Origin: DAOVRD01 sp964521715
GTDB taxonomy: Bacteria > Planctomycetota > Brocadiia > SM23-32
Direction: 5' to 3'
Assembly (NCBI GenBank): GCA_964521715.1
Contig: CAZFSS010000009.1
Span: 1 to 64,000 of the forward strand
DNA: 64,000 nucleotides
Both the position numbers and the translations under genes were made by a program. Shown here in pieces: positions 1-8,203 of the stretch; position 1 is the first letter of the stretch; every line of letters begins with the position of its first letter. The notes beneath the pieces were generated by a model, which was given only the letters and a program-made list of their open reading frames with translations, ran no database searches and had not been told where the DNA came from.

Positions 1-656
1 ACGTGCTCGACGCCGTGCAGACCAGCGTCAATCCGAAGGTCATCGACTGCCCCGACCCGGCCAAGGGCCGGGACACCGTGGCTGCCGTGGCGAAGGACGG
101 AATCCAGGTGAAGGCGAAGGCCAGGGTGACGGTCCGCGCGAACCTCGAGCGCCTGGTCGGCGGCGCGAAAGAGGAGACCATCATCGCCCGCGTCGGCGAG
201 GGCATCGTGACCACGATCGGCTCTTCCGAGACCTACAAGGTCGTGCTCGAAAACCCTGACATCATCTCCAAGCGCGTGCTGGGGAAGGGGCTGGACGCGG
301 GCACCGCCTTCGAGATCCTTTCGATCGACATCGCCGACGTTGACGTCGGGGAGAACATCGGCGCCAAGCTTCAGGCCGACCAGGCCGAGGCCGACAAGCG
401 CGTCGCCCAGGCGTTGGCCGAGCGGCGCCGTGCGATGGCCGTCGCACGCGAGCAGGAGATGCAGGCCCTCGTTTCGGAGAACCGGGCCAAGGTCGTCCTG
501 GCCGAAGCCGAAGTGCCCAAGGCCATCGCCCAGGCCTTTCGCGAGGGCAACCTCGGCATCATGGACTACTACTCCCTGAGGAACCTCCAGGCCGACACGG
601 CGATGCGCAAGTCGATAAGCGGCCAGCCCGAAGAGGGCGGCGAGGCAAGGACCTGA
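1..656 (+). CDS. floA: Flotillin-like protein FloA, C-terminal part (5' truncated by window)
   Basis: The reading frame is open from the first complete codon at base 3 and the true start lies before the window. The 217 residues seen match the second half of the FloA (UPF0365/YqfA) family, usually about 330 residues: the SPFH core (KDGIQVKAKARVTVRANLE, TTIGSSETYKVVLENPD), then an Ala/Glu/Arg-rich helical stretch with repeated EA/RA pairs, then MDYYSLRNLQADT near the end. FloA proteins sit on the inner face of the cytoplasmic membrane and organise membrane microdomains. The N-terminal membrane hairpin is outside the window. The HEAT-repeat gene follows 52 bp downstream on the same strand and may be co-transcribed. 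Confidence 0.9.
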   Translation, partial: VLDAVQTSVNPKVIDCPDPAKGRDTVAAVAKDGIQVKAKARVTVRANLERLVGGAKEETIIARVGEGIVTTIGSSETYKVVLENPDIISKRVLGKGLDAGTAFEILSIDIADVDVGENIGAKLQADQAEADKRVAQALAERRRAMAVAREQEMQALVSENRAKVVLAEAEVPKAIAQAFREGNLGIMDYYSLRNLQADTAMRKSISGQPEEGGEART

Positions 657-708
657 CCTCAGGTCGGGCTTGCGCGGTTCTTGACCAGGCGACCGTATCG
701 AGGGACGT

Positions 709-3690
709 ATGGCGCGGCCCAGACGGTTGAGCGCGGAGCAGGTGGCTGCCTATGCACGACGGGCAGTTGACCAGGTGGCCAAGGCGGACGACGTAGACGC
801 CGCCGCCAGGAGCGCCCTGGCTGCCGCCCCTGACCCGGGGCTCCGCCGTGCCATCGTCGAAACGTCCGCCGGCTCTCCGGAGCGCGTGAAGGCCGCCCTC
901 GTCGGGGCCGCCCTCCAGGAGGGCAGCCCCGAACTGGCGGACGTGGCCGCCGACCTGCTCGTGGATCTGGCCCGGGCCCCGCACGGGCTCGACGTGTTGC
1001 GGCAGGGCTTTGCGTCCCAGGAGGCGTCGGTCCGGCGTCGAGCCGTGGAGGCTGTCGAGAGATTCAGCGATCCGTCTGTCGTGGTGCTGCTGGCGGGTGG
1101 GATGACGGACGAGGCGCCCGTCGTCAGCCGGATGGCCACGGTGACCTTCGGCCTGATCGTCGGGACGCCCCGGCATCCGCTCCGCAAGGCCATTCTGGAT
1201 GGCCTGTCCGATCTGCAGAGCGAGATCTCGCGTGCCATCGCGGAGAATCCCGACGAGCAGGTTCGACGCCAGGCCCTGCAGGGGCTTTCATTCTCCGGCT
1301 CGGACGCCGCCCTGCCCACTGTCACTCGCCTGTGCGAGGACGGGGACGAGGACGTCCGCCAGGAGGCCGTGCTTTGCCTGACGGCCGTCGGCTCCGAAGC
1401 CGCCCTCGACCTGATCGCGCGGCGTCTGGACGATCCCAGCTACTGCGTGGTCTCAACGGCGCTGGACGTGCTGGCTGCCCGTTTCGGCAGCAGCTCGCCG
1501 AAACTGCTCCCGATGCTACAGAGGGCCATGTCCCACCCGCTGCCCGAGGTCAGGCGCCAGGCTGTGCTGATGCTGGATCGCTTCGACTTGGGCCAGGTGC
1601 AGGCGATGCTGGACAAAGCAGTCACCGACGAGGACTTCGAAGTGGCTCGGCGCGCCGGAGAGATACTGCGCAGGCATCAGGCCGGCAGCAGCGTGGACTG
1701 GCTGGCCGACGAGATATCGGAGAGCCTGGCGGACGACCGCACCCTCGCCGTCTGGGAGGCGGGCAACATTGGGATGGAGCAGACGGCGGCCGCCCGCGCC
1801 GGCGGGCCGGACGTGAACGAGTTGGTCCGGGCGCTGGAGATGGCGCTCAGGACGGGGTCTTCATCCGATAAGGTCCACGCGCTCAACGAGCTCGGCGGCC
1901 TCGTGGACATCGCCGATTCGGAGGCAATGCGCGACGCGCTTGAGGACGACGACTCGTCCGTGCGGAGCCGGGCGGCCGAATCGCTGACGCGCACGCGCGA
2001 CGCAGGGCTGCTTGCGAAGGTCCTTCAGTCGAATGCCGATCCGCTGGTGAGGCGGCGAGCAGCGGATAGGCTCGCCGAGAACCCCGGCGGCCCGAGGCGC
2101 GTCGGGCGCCGGGGGCTGGAGGTGGCCTTCAGCTCCACGCGCACCCTGGGGATGCAGCTCTACGGCTTCTTCCTCGATGCTCTGGATGACGCGGACCCGG
2201 AGGTCCGGCAGCGCGCCTGCGAGACCGTTCGTGACTACGCGCAGAGAATCCGCCTCGTGCCCGTGCGGGAGACCCTGCGGCGGCTGGAGCGTCTGGCCAG
2301 GGACGAATCTGTCTCCTTCCTGGTGCAGGAGGATGCCGAGAACGCGGCCGATGTCGTCAGCCGGAACTCCATTGCCACGCTGATTGCCGAGCAGGTGGAC
2401 CAGGTCCTGGCCTGGCGGGGACGGCTCGCCCGGGAGGCCCATGCCGTGCGCTGGGACGGGGGCGCCTGGGCGCTCGCCGACCAGCCGGACGAGGAGACCC
2501 TGGAGCGATGGCGCACCGCCTACCGGCTCTCGACGGAGCAGGTCGCGGCGGTCCAAGGTGCCGGCCGGGGACCACGGAAGCTGGACGGGGCGGCAGCGGC
2601 CCGCATCCTCGGGGGCCTCACCCGCGACCTGTCCGCCGCGCTGAGCGGCGTGGCCCACGCGGCCCGCGCCATACGGTTGATCGGCCACGAGGGACCGAAG
2701 GCGGCGCTTGGCGAGTGGGCGAGATCGGTGCGCGCCGCGCCGAGGCTCGAGTGGGGCCCGGGCGACGCGGCGGGCAGGTGGCTGCGGCGGCTCCACCGGT
2801 CCCGCAGCCGCGCCGAGGCAGACGTGCTGCAGGCGGGGGACTCCTTTGCCCCGGGATCCGCCGCGGACGATCTGGCGCGACTGGCCGGTGACGACGACGA
2901 CTGGGTCAAGCTGACGGCGCTGGCTGCAAGTGCCGAGCTCAAGCCGGAGCAGCCGGAAACGCTCCAACAGATCGCCGCGCTGTGCGAGCAGCACGCCGCC
3001 GACAAGGCCTACGTCAGGCCCCTGGGGAGGGCCGCCGTCGTGCTGCTCAGGGCGGGAGTCCGCGATGCCGCTCGACTGGGCGAGTTCGCCCTGGCCGAGG
3101 CCAACGTCGACTTCAGGGCGGAGCTGACGGAACGGCTCCTGGCTGCGGCCCAGAAGGGAAACTGCGCCGCGATCTTGCGCGATCACCTTGCCGGCAGGGC
3201 GGTGAGCGACCTGCCCGGGCTCTGCTTCGCCCTGGCGCTGCGCGGGGCCGGCCATGCGATCGAGCAGCTTGACCTGCCGCCGGACGCCGGGGAGGCCGAC
3301 GGGTCCGAATTGGCCTGCGCGCGCCTCGCTTTGCGGATCATGGGCAACGATGCACCTGCGGCGTCGCAATTGGCGGACGTGTTGCGGAACGGTTCGGCGG
3401 CGCAGCAGTACTGCAGCGCTTACTACCTGGCCCTGTCGCGGGCGCGCACGGCGGCTCTTGTCTTCGCCGGTGTGCGCGACCGGGACATTCCGCACATGCT
3501 CAAGGCGCTCTGTGCGGCTTCGCTGCTGCGGCAGGGCCACCCGGGGGGCACGACATGGTTTGACGAGGCACTGCCGTCCGCTCCGGGCAGCGCCAAGGCC
3601 GGCCTGCTCATCCACCTGAGCCGGGCCGTTGAGGATACCGTGCCCGCAATGCTAGAATGCGCCGACGCGAACATCGGCCGCTTCCTGTGA
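709..3690 (+). CDS. Large HEAT-repeat protein
   Basis: The product is 993 residues with no signal peptide and no membrane segment, so it is probably cytoplasmic. It is built from repeated helix pairs of the HEAT/PBS-lyase type: RRRAVEAVERFSDP, VRRQALQGLSFSGSD, VRQEAVLCLTAVGSEAAL, VRRQAVLMLDRFDL and VRSRAAESLTRTRD recur about every 30-40 residues through roughly residues 25-600. The last third is more diverged but still helical and Ala/Leu/Arg-rich. Such solenoids are protein-binding scaffolds; no catalytic motif is visible and I do not assign a function. The ATG is preceded by AGGGA at 701-705. It lies between floA and a small membrane protein gene, which suggests a membrane-associated complex, but that is inference. 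Confidence 0.8.
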   Translation: MARPRRLSAEQVAAYARRAVDQVAKADDVDAAARSALAAAPDPGLRRAIVETSAGSPERVKAALVGAALQEGSPELADVAADLLVDLARAPHGLDVLRQGFASQEASVRRRAVEAVERFSDPSVVVLLAGGMTDEAPVVSRMATVTFGLIVGTPRHPLRKAILDGLSDLQSEISRAIAENPDEQVRRQALQGLSFSGSDAALPTVTRLCEDGDEDVRQEAVLCLTAVGSEAALDLIARRLDDPSYCVVSTALDVLAARFGSSSPKLLPMLQRAMSHPLPEVRRQAVLMLDRFDLGQVQAMLDKAVTDEDFEVARRAGEILRRHQAGSSVDWLADEISESLADDRTLAVWEAGNIGMEQTAAARAGGPDVNELVRALEMALRTGSSSDKVHALNELGGLVDIADSEAMRDALEDDDSSVRSRAAESLTRTRDAGLLAKVLQSNADPLVRRRAADRLAENPGGPRRVGRRGLEVAFSSTRTLGMQLYGFFLDALDDADPEVRQRACETVRDYAQRIRLVPVRETLRRLERLARDESVSFLVQEDAENAADVVSRNSIATLIAEQVDQVLAWRGRLAREAHAVRWDGGAWALADQPDEETLERWRTAYRLSTEQVAAVQGAGRGPRKLDGAAAARILGGLTRDLSAALSGVAHAARAIRLIGHEGPKAALGEWARSVRAAPRLEWGPGDAAGRWLRRLHRSRSRAEADVLQAGDSFAPGSAADDLARLAGDDDDWVKLTALAASAELKPEQPETLQQIAALCEQHAADKAYVRPLGRAAVVLLRAGVRDAARLGEFALAEANVDFRAELTERLLAAAQKGNCAAILRDHLAGRAVSDLPGLCFALALRGAGHAIEQLDLPPDAGEADGSELACARLALRIMGNDAPAASQLADVLRNGSAAQQYCSAYYLALSRARTAALVFAGVRDRDIPHMLKALCAASLLRQGHPGGTTWFDEALPSAPGSAKAGLLIHLSRAVEDTVPAMLECADANIGRFL

Positions 3691-3733
3691 GTTGACGGCG
3701 GCTGCGGACGAGCGCCGCGCGTGGAGGTGCCGC

Positions 3734-4315
3734 ATGGGTCTGGACACGGTTCTGTTCATCATCTTCGTCATCGTCGTTTTCTTCGGGGGCATCGTGAAGA
3801 GACTCCTGGACAGCCTGGCGGGGCAGCCTGAGGCGCGAGAGCGGCGTCGAGTCGACTACGAGGCCACTCAGGAGCAGATCAGGCAGTTCCTGGAGGGCCT
3901 GCAACCTCCGCAGGAGGCGCGCGTGGCAGACGAGGAGACGCCCGCTGTCGCCCGTCTGCTCGATGCTGAAGCCGAACCTGAGCTGCGCGGACCGGTGGTC
4001 CGGCCGTCTTCCGCCGGGCGGCCCGTTCTTCGCCGATCTCCCAGGGAGGGTCGGCAGACGCCGTCGCCGGCGCGGGAGCCGCGCGTCAGCCCCCGCAGGC
4101 GCGCGCCGCGGGGGCGCGCGGAAGCTCCTTCTGCTCCGCAAGCAGGCAAGGGAGAGCAGCCTGGGCTTCCGCCGCAGGCCCTGAAAGCCGCTGCCGTGAC
4201 GCCGTTGGCCTTTCGCGGAATGGATCTCAAACGGGCCGTCCTCTGGTCGGAGATCCTGGGCCCCCCCGTCAGCGCGCGACGTGGCCGGCGCCGTCCATCC
4301 CGGTGGACCCCTTGA
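3734..4315 (+). CDS. Small single-span membrane protein, unknown function
   Basis: The product is 193 residues. I start at the ATG at 3734 because GGAGGT lies at 3723-3728; an in-frame TTG at 3692 has no comparable ribosome binding site. Residues 4-20 form one hydrophobic segment (LDTVLFIIFVIVVFFGG) followed by positive charges, so the rest is probably cytoplasmic. The remainder is low-complexity and rich in Arg, Pro, Glu and Ala with no recognisable domain. It lies 43 bp after the HEAT-repeat gene and 64 bp before the hydrolase gene. Codon composition of the frame supports it being real, but the protein is not recognised. Confidence 0.65.
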   Translation: MGLDTVLFIIFVIVVFFGGIVKRLLDSLAGQPEARERRRVDYEATQEQIRQFLEGLQPPQEARVADEETPAVARLLDAEAEPELRGPVVRPSSAGRPVLRRSPREGRQTPSPAREPRVSPRRRAPRGRAEAPSAPQAGKGEQPGLPPQALKAAAVTPLAFRGMDLKRAVLWSEILGPPVSARRGRRRPSRWTP

Positions 4316-4379
4316 GGGGCCGCGCGTGCCGCCGCTTCGGCCGTGCGGGTCAGGCACAGCCGCGTTCCGGAGGCGCAGA

Positions 4380-5387
4380 GTGAGGAAGTTGTGCATTGCC
4401 CTGGCGATCGGTCTGGCGCTCGTTGTTGTGAGCGTCGCGCTCGCCCAGCAGCCCACCGGCCCGCAGGAGACCATGGTAACGCAAGCACCGTCGCCGACCG
4501 GGCCCGTCCCCGAAGACCAGGGGCAAGCCCCTCCTACCTTGTGGAACAGGATTGTCCGGGTGCTCGTCGGCATCTGCCTGGCCGTTCTGCTGCTCTCGGC
4601 GTTCCTGCTGCTCTTTGAGAACCGGTTTGTGTTCTACCCGACGCGTGAACCGGCCGTCAGCTGGGACATGCCGGGAACGGGCATCGAGCAATGCACGTTC
4701 CGGAGCCGCGACGGCCTGAAGCTACACGGGTGGTGGCACCCCGGCGCACGTCGCCAGGAGGACGGGCAGGCGCCCGTGCTGCTATGGTGCCACGGGAATG
4801 CCGGCAACATCTCTCACCGCGCGGACGACGCTCTGGCGTTCGCGCAGGAGGGCCTGGCCTTCCTGCTCTTCGACTACCGGGGCTATGGCAGGAGCGACGG
4901 CAAGCCGTCTGAGCATGGGCTGAACCTGGATGCAGAAGCCGCCTTCGACTACCTGACGGGGCAGCGCGGGATCAGGCCGGAGCGCATCGTATGCTTCGGC
5001 CGCTCGCTGGGCGCGGCGGTCGCGCTGCACGTTGCGCTGCGCAGGAAGCCGGCTGGCCTAATCATGGAGGGCGCCTTCGAGAGCGCGCCGGCCATCGCGT
5101 TGCGCAAGATACCCATTCCCCCTCTGGTGCTCTTCATGCGCAATCAGTTCAACAACCTGGGCATGATCGGCTACTTGCGGGTGCCCCTGCTGATGGTGCA
5201 CGGCAGCGACGACAGGCTCGTGCCGATCCAGCATGGCCGCCAGGTCTACGAGGCTGCACCGGGGCCGAAGGAGTTCTACACCGTCGAGGGAGCCGGACAT
5301 AACGAGACCTCCGCCGTCGGCGGACAGGCGTATTACGAGAAGCTCGCGCGGTTCTGTTTCCAGTGCGTTCGGCCAAAGGAAGGGTGA
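4380..5387 (+). CDS. Membrane-anchored alpha/beta hydrolase (BEM46/ABHD13-like)
   Basis: The product is 335 residues from the GTG at 4380, which has CCGGAGG just upstream and begins a signal-peptide-like sequence ending near ALAQQ. A second hydrophobic segment (VLVGICLAVLLLSAFLLLF) sits around residues 60-80 and is followed by NRFVFYPTREP, the usual lead-in of BEM46/YfhR-type hydrolases. The catalytic triad is visible: Ser209 in GRSLG, an Asp in HGSDDRLVP (277 or 278) and His307 in GAGHNE. An oxyanion-type HGNAGN motif is also present. The substrate is unknown; esterase, thioesterase or lipase activity is typical. The catalytic domain is probably on the outside of the inner membrane. Confidence 0.85.
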   Translation: MRKLCIALAIGLALVVVSVALAQQPTGPQETMVTQAPSPTGPVPEDQGQAPPTLWNRIVRVLVGICLAVLLLSAFLLLFENRFVFYPTREPAVSWDMPGTGIEQCTFRSRDGLKLHGWWHPGARRQEDGQAPVLLWCHGNAGNISHRADDALAFAQEGLAFLLFDYRGYGRSDGKPSEHGLNLDAEAAFDYLTGQRGIRPERIVCFGRSLGAAVALHVALRRKPAGLIMEGAFESAPAIALRKIPIPPLVLFMRNQFNNLGMIGYLRVPLLMVHGSDDRLVPIQHGRQVYEAAPGPKEFYTVEGAGHNETSAVGGQAYYEKLARFCFQCVRPKEG

Positions 5388-5470
5388 CCGGCTGGCCCGC
5401 GCACGTGGGGCCCGCCTGTCGCTGGCCGGCGTGCCGGCGCCGTCTGCAAAGCCAGACAGGAGACCGAAGA

Positions 5471-6289
5471 ATGCCCAGGCAACCAGTCGTCCACGGGCGC
5501 TTCTACCCGGCAGGATCTCAGCAACTGCGGGCGATGGTGGAGTCCTTCACGCCCCAGGTGGCACAGAAGGAGCGGGTCCTGGGTGCGCTCTGCCCTCATG
5601 CCGGCTACGTGTTCAGCGGACCGGTTGCCGGCAAGACGTTCGGGGGCATTGACATCCCGGACACGGTGGTGGTTCTGAATCCCAGCCACTCGTACGGCCA
5701 GCCCGCGTTCGCGCTCTGGACGGGTGGGAGCTGGCTTACCCCTCTCGGCGAGGCGCGGCTCCACGAGGAGCTGACGGCCGCGCTCGCCGCTCTGCCACTG
5801 GCCGTCTCCGACGACAGGCCCCACCTGCCGGAGCATTCCGGCGAGGTAGTCGTGCCGTTCCTCCAGTACCACAACCCGCAGGCGCGGATCGCGGTGGTCT
5901 GCGTGACGGCGTCCGCGAAGCTAGCGGCCCTGAAGGAGTTTGGGAATGCCCTCGCCGACGCGCTGCGAAGCTGCGGCGCCGAGCAGGGCCTTGTCGTCGC
6001 CAGCAGCGACATGTCGCATGAGAGCGGAATGGGGTCACTGGACAGGGTCAACCGCAACGATCCCCTGGCCATCGCCCAGATGCAGCAGCTCAGCCCCGAT
6101 GGCCTCTACCAGGTCTGCCGCCAGGAAGGCATAACGATGTGCGGCGTGCTGCCGGCCGTGGCCATGATGCAGTCCGTCATCGCGCGCGGGGGGACGAAGG
6201 GCGTTCTGGTCGGGCGGGCGACGAGCGCGGACTCGCCCATGGGACGGGGCGACTACGTCGTGGGGTACGCGGGAATGACCTTCAAGTAG
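5471..6289 (+). CDS. MEMO1 family protein (AmmeMemoRadiSam system protein B-like)
   Basis: The product is 272 residues from the ATG at 5471, with AGGAGA upstream. It matches the MEMO family along its length: HGRFYPAG near the N-terminus, CPHAGYVFSGPVAGKTF, VVLNPSHSYG, EHSGEVVVPFLQY, VVASSDMSHE and a late CGVLPAVAMM. The conserved His and Cys residues that form the metal-binding pocket of MEMO proteins and related extradiol dioxygenases are present in HAGY, SHS, EHS, DMSH and CG. In many bacteria and archaea MEMO is encoded with AMMECR1 and a radical SAM protein; neither is seen here. It follows the hydrolase by 83 bp. The activity is not established for this family in bacteria. Confidence 0.88.
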   Translation: MPRQPVVHGRFYPAGSQQLRAMVESFTPQVAQKERVLGALCPHAGYVFSGPVAGKTFGGIDIPDTVVVLNPSHSYGQPAFALWTGGSWLTPLGEARLHEELTAALAALPLAVSDDRPHLPEHSGEVVVPFLQYHNPQARIAVVCVTASAKLAALKEFGNALADALRSCGAEQGLVVASSDMSHESGMGSLDRVNRNDPLAIAQMQQLSPDGLYQVCRQEGITMCGVLPAVAMMQSVIARGGTKGVLVGRATSADSPMGRGDYVVGYAGMTFK

Positions 6290-6299
6290 GAGGCCGGGG

Positions 6300-7355
6300 C
6301 TAGAGCAGCAGATAGATGCCCACGGCGATGGCGACAAGGACGAGCACCATGAGGATGGCAATCACGACTCGCCAGTTCAGCCGCGCCCCCCGCGGGTTGG
6401 CGATCTGGGTCTTCTCCATGGCCAGGCTCATGGCTTCTGCCGTTTCAGGCGACACCGTCACTTCGCCGGTCACCATGCTCTGATCGCGGAACCCCACCGC
6501 CGAGACAGGCTTGCCTTCCACCAGGTTCGTCAGGTCATCGCGGAGCGCCTGATAGCTCCCGTAGCGGTTCTCTGGATTCTTGGCCATCATCTTCCGCATC
6601 ACGTCGCACAGGTCGTCGGGCAGGTCGGGCACGTGTTCCTTGGGGGAGGGCAGGGGCTCGCGCACCTGCTTGGTCATCACCTCGAACGTGGTGCCGGTGT
6701 AAGGCACCTGGCCGCAGACCATGTGGTACAGGGTAGCGCCCAGCGAGTAGATGTCGGTGCGGAAGTCCACGTCTCGCGCGCTGTTGATCTGCTCGGGGCT
6801 CATGTAATAGGGAGTGCCCAGGCTGGCGCCGCTGCGGGTCAGCCCCGTGGCTTCGGCCGTCATCTCCTTGGCGAGTCCCAGGTCCGTGATGCGGGTCGTG
6901 CCGTCGACGTCGATGATGATGTTGCCCGGCGTCACGTCCCGGTGGATGATTCCCTTGTCGGAGGCGTACTCGAGCCCCTCGGTCACCTGGCGCGCGATCT
7001 CGACGGCCTTGTGCCACTCGATCTTGCCCAGCCGCTGCACTTCCTCGCTGCAGGTGGGGCCCTCCACGTAGTCCATGACCAGGTAGTAATAGCCGCCCTC
7101 GACGCCGTAGTCGTGCACCTGGACCATGTTGGGGTGTCGGAGGCGCGCGGCGATCTTCGCCTCGCGGGAGAAGCGCTGGCTGTACTCGGGGTCCTTCAGG
7201 TCGATGTGCTTGGGCAGCACCTTGATGGCGACGGGAGTGTCGAGGGTCTTGTGTCTGCCCTGGTAGACGCTTCCCATCCCCCCTTCGCCGATCTTGCGCT
7301 CGATCCGGTACTGCCCCACCGATTCAGGCAGGTCTGGGGACAGGCCGTCCTGCAT
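6300..7355 (-). CDS. Membrane-anchored serine/threonine protein kinase
   Basis: The product is 351 residues. I start at the ATG at 7355 because GGAGGT lies 7 nt upstream (7363-7368), rather than at an in-frame TTG 24 nt further up. It is a complete Hanks-type kinase: glycine loop IGEGGMGSVYQG at residues 22-33, Lys45 in VAIK, catalytic HRDVTPGN (Thr-Pro where most kinases have Lys-Pro), DLG in place of DFG, and GTPYYMSPEQ. A juxtamembrane linker leads to one C-terminal transmembrane helix (WRVVIAILMVLVLVAIAVG), with only a few residues after it, so no external sensor domain exists. The gene ends 10 bp from the convergent MEMO gene and has its own promoter. Confidence 0.9.
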   Translation of the reverse strand: MQDGLSPDLPESVGQYRIERKIGEGGMGSVYQGRHKTLDTPVAIKVLPKHIDLKDPEYSQRFSREAKIAARLRHPNMVQVHDYGVEGGYYYLVMDYVEGPTCSEEVQRLGKIEWHKAVEIARQVTEGLEYASDKGIIHRDVTPGNIIIDVDGTTRITDLGLAKEMTAEATGLTRSGASLGTPYYMSPEQINSARDVDFRTDIYSLGATLYHMVCGQVPYTGTTFEVMTKQVREPLPSPKEHVPDLPDDLCDVMRKMMAKNPENRYGSYQALRDDLTNLVEGKPVSAVGFRDQSMVTGEVTVSPETAEAMSLAMEKTQIANPRGARLNWRVVIAILMVLVLVAIAVGIYLLL

Positions 7356-7466
7356 GAAGAGGACCTCCGGCGTGGTCAATGCCGCCGACGCGATGGCCGA
7401 GTGGAAACCACGCGCCGCGACGGGTCACCAGCGATGGCACGTGAGAGAGAACAGCCTCGCCACGGC

Positions 7467-7496
7467 ATTATAACGCAAGGCTTTCAAGGGCGTCAA
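7467..7496 (-). promoter_or_regulatory. Sigma70-type promoter for the kinase gene
   Basis: On the minus strand TTGACG (7491-7496) and a perfect TATAAT (7467-7472) are separated by 18 bp. The predicted transcript begins near 7460 and has a leader of about 105 nt before the kinase ATG. Confidence 0.65.
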
Positions 7497-7577
7497 CGCG
7501 CGTTCGGCCGCCACAAGCAGACCAGTGCGTGGCGGACCGTCCAGGCCGGCAGTTTGACGCGAGCCGAGCGGAAATTG

Positions 7578-7617
7578 AGCCGTGTTGCCGGAAAGGGGAG
7601 GATCCGGCAACACGGCT
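7578..7617 (-). terminator. Perfect 15-bp inverted repeat downstream of the small membrane protein gene
   Basis: AGCCGTGTTGCCGGA at 7578-7592 and its exact reverse complement at 7603-7617 enclose a 10-nt loop. On the minus strand the stem is followed by AATTTCC, a weak T-tract at best. It lies 86 bp past the stop of the small membrane protein and before the kinase promoter, where a terminator is expected. A protein-binding palindrome is the alternative. The rest of the 347-bp interval 7356-7702 shows nothing else beyond the kinase promoter. Confidence 0.5.
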
Positions 7618-7702
7618 TCGCAAGAGAAGTGTGGGAGGGTCGGAACCGGACGGAACTTAGAGCTCGACGGCGTTCCGCTTCCGGTTCCGCTGGGTCTTAT
7701 TG

Positions 7703-7864
7703 CTACTGCTCAGCTTCCTCTTCCTCCGAGCCCGCCTTTGCCGCAGGCCCTTCCGGCGCGGGCTTCCTGGACGCCATCAGCACGATGAGCACGATCAGGA
7801 TGATCACCGCGATGATGACGAGCACGGTCTGAGGCGTACCCCACGCTGCGAGAAGCGGTTGCAT
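7703..7864 (-). CDS. 53-residue single-span membrane peptide
   Basis: The ATG at 7864 has GGAGG about 6 nt upstream. The product has a short N-terminus, one strongly hydrophobic helix of Val/Ile/Leu (residues 13-30), then SRKPAPEG and an acidic tail EEEEAEQ. It resembles generic small inner-membrane peptides with a charged tail; no family is recognised. It stands alone on the minus strand with a putative promoter upstream and a strong inverted repeat downstream. Good translation signals make it likely to be real despite its size. Confidence 0.6.
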   Translation of the reverse strand: MQPLLAAWGTPQTVLVIIAVIILIVLIVLMASRKPAPEGPAAKAGSEEEEAEQ

Positions 7865-7989
7865 GGCGCGTCCTCCTTCTTTGCGGGTGGTACCCTTGAG
7901 TTCCCCCTTGCCAGTGTTCCCCGCTGAGGCGACCGGCAAGCAAGCAGACAGCCGAGAACGGCACGATTTCCCTTGTGTCTTGCCTTGGT

Positions 7990-8019
7990 TTTCTACACGG
8001 CGGCGGCGGAGAAAGTCAA
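7990..8019 (-). promoter_or_regulatory. Possible promoter for the 53-residue peptide gene
   Basis: On the minus strand TTGACT (8014-8019) is followed after 18 bp by TAGAAA (7990-7995). The -10 is weak. It lies in the 339-bp intergenic stretch 7865-8203 between divergent genes; I see no convincing plus-strand promoter or other element there. Confidence 0.35.
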
Positions 8020-8203
8020 GAAATGGCGCGAAAATGGCCCCGGCCACAGCCGGCCCACGGCAGCAGAAACGTAAGCCTTCTCTGGAAAATGACTTACGTC
8101 GCACACTCCTCGGGCGCGGACCAGCCCGGCCCATACTTGGCGCGGTGAAAAACGCCTCCCGTTCCAGTAGAATGCCCGTATCTGCTCACCCGTCTTGCCG
8201 GCC

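Noticed and set aside
1861..3615. Long open frame on the minus strand inside the HEAT-repeat gene (584 codons)
   Set aside because: It is a by-product of high GC content opposite a real gene; its Arg/Pro/Gly-rich translation has no domain and no ribosome binding site.
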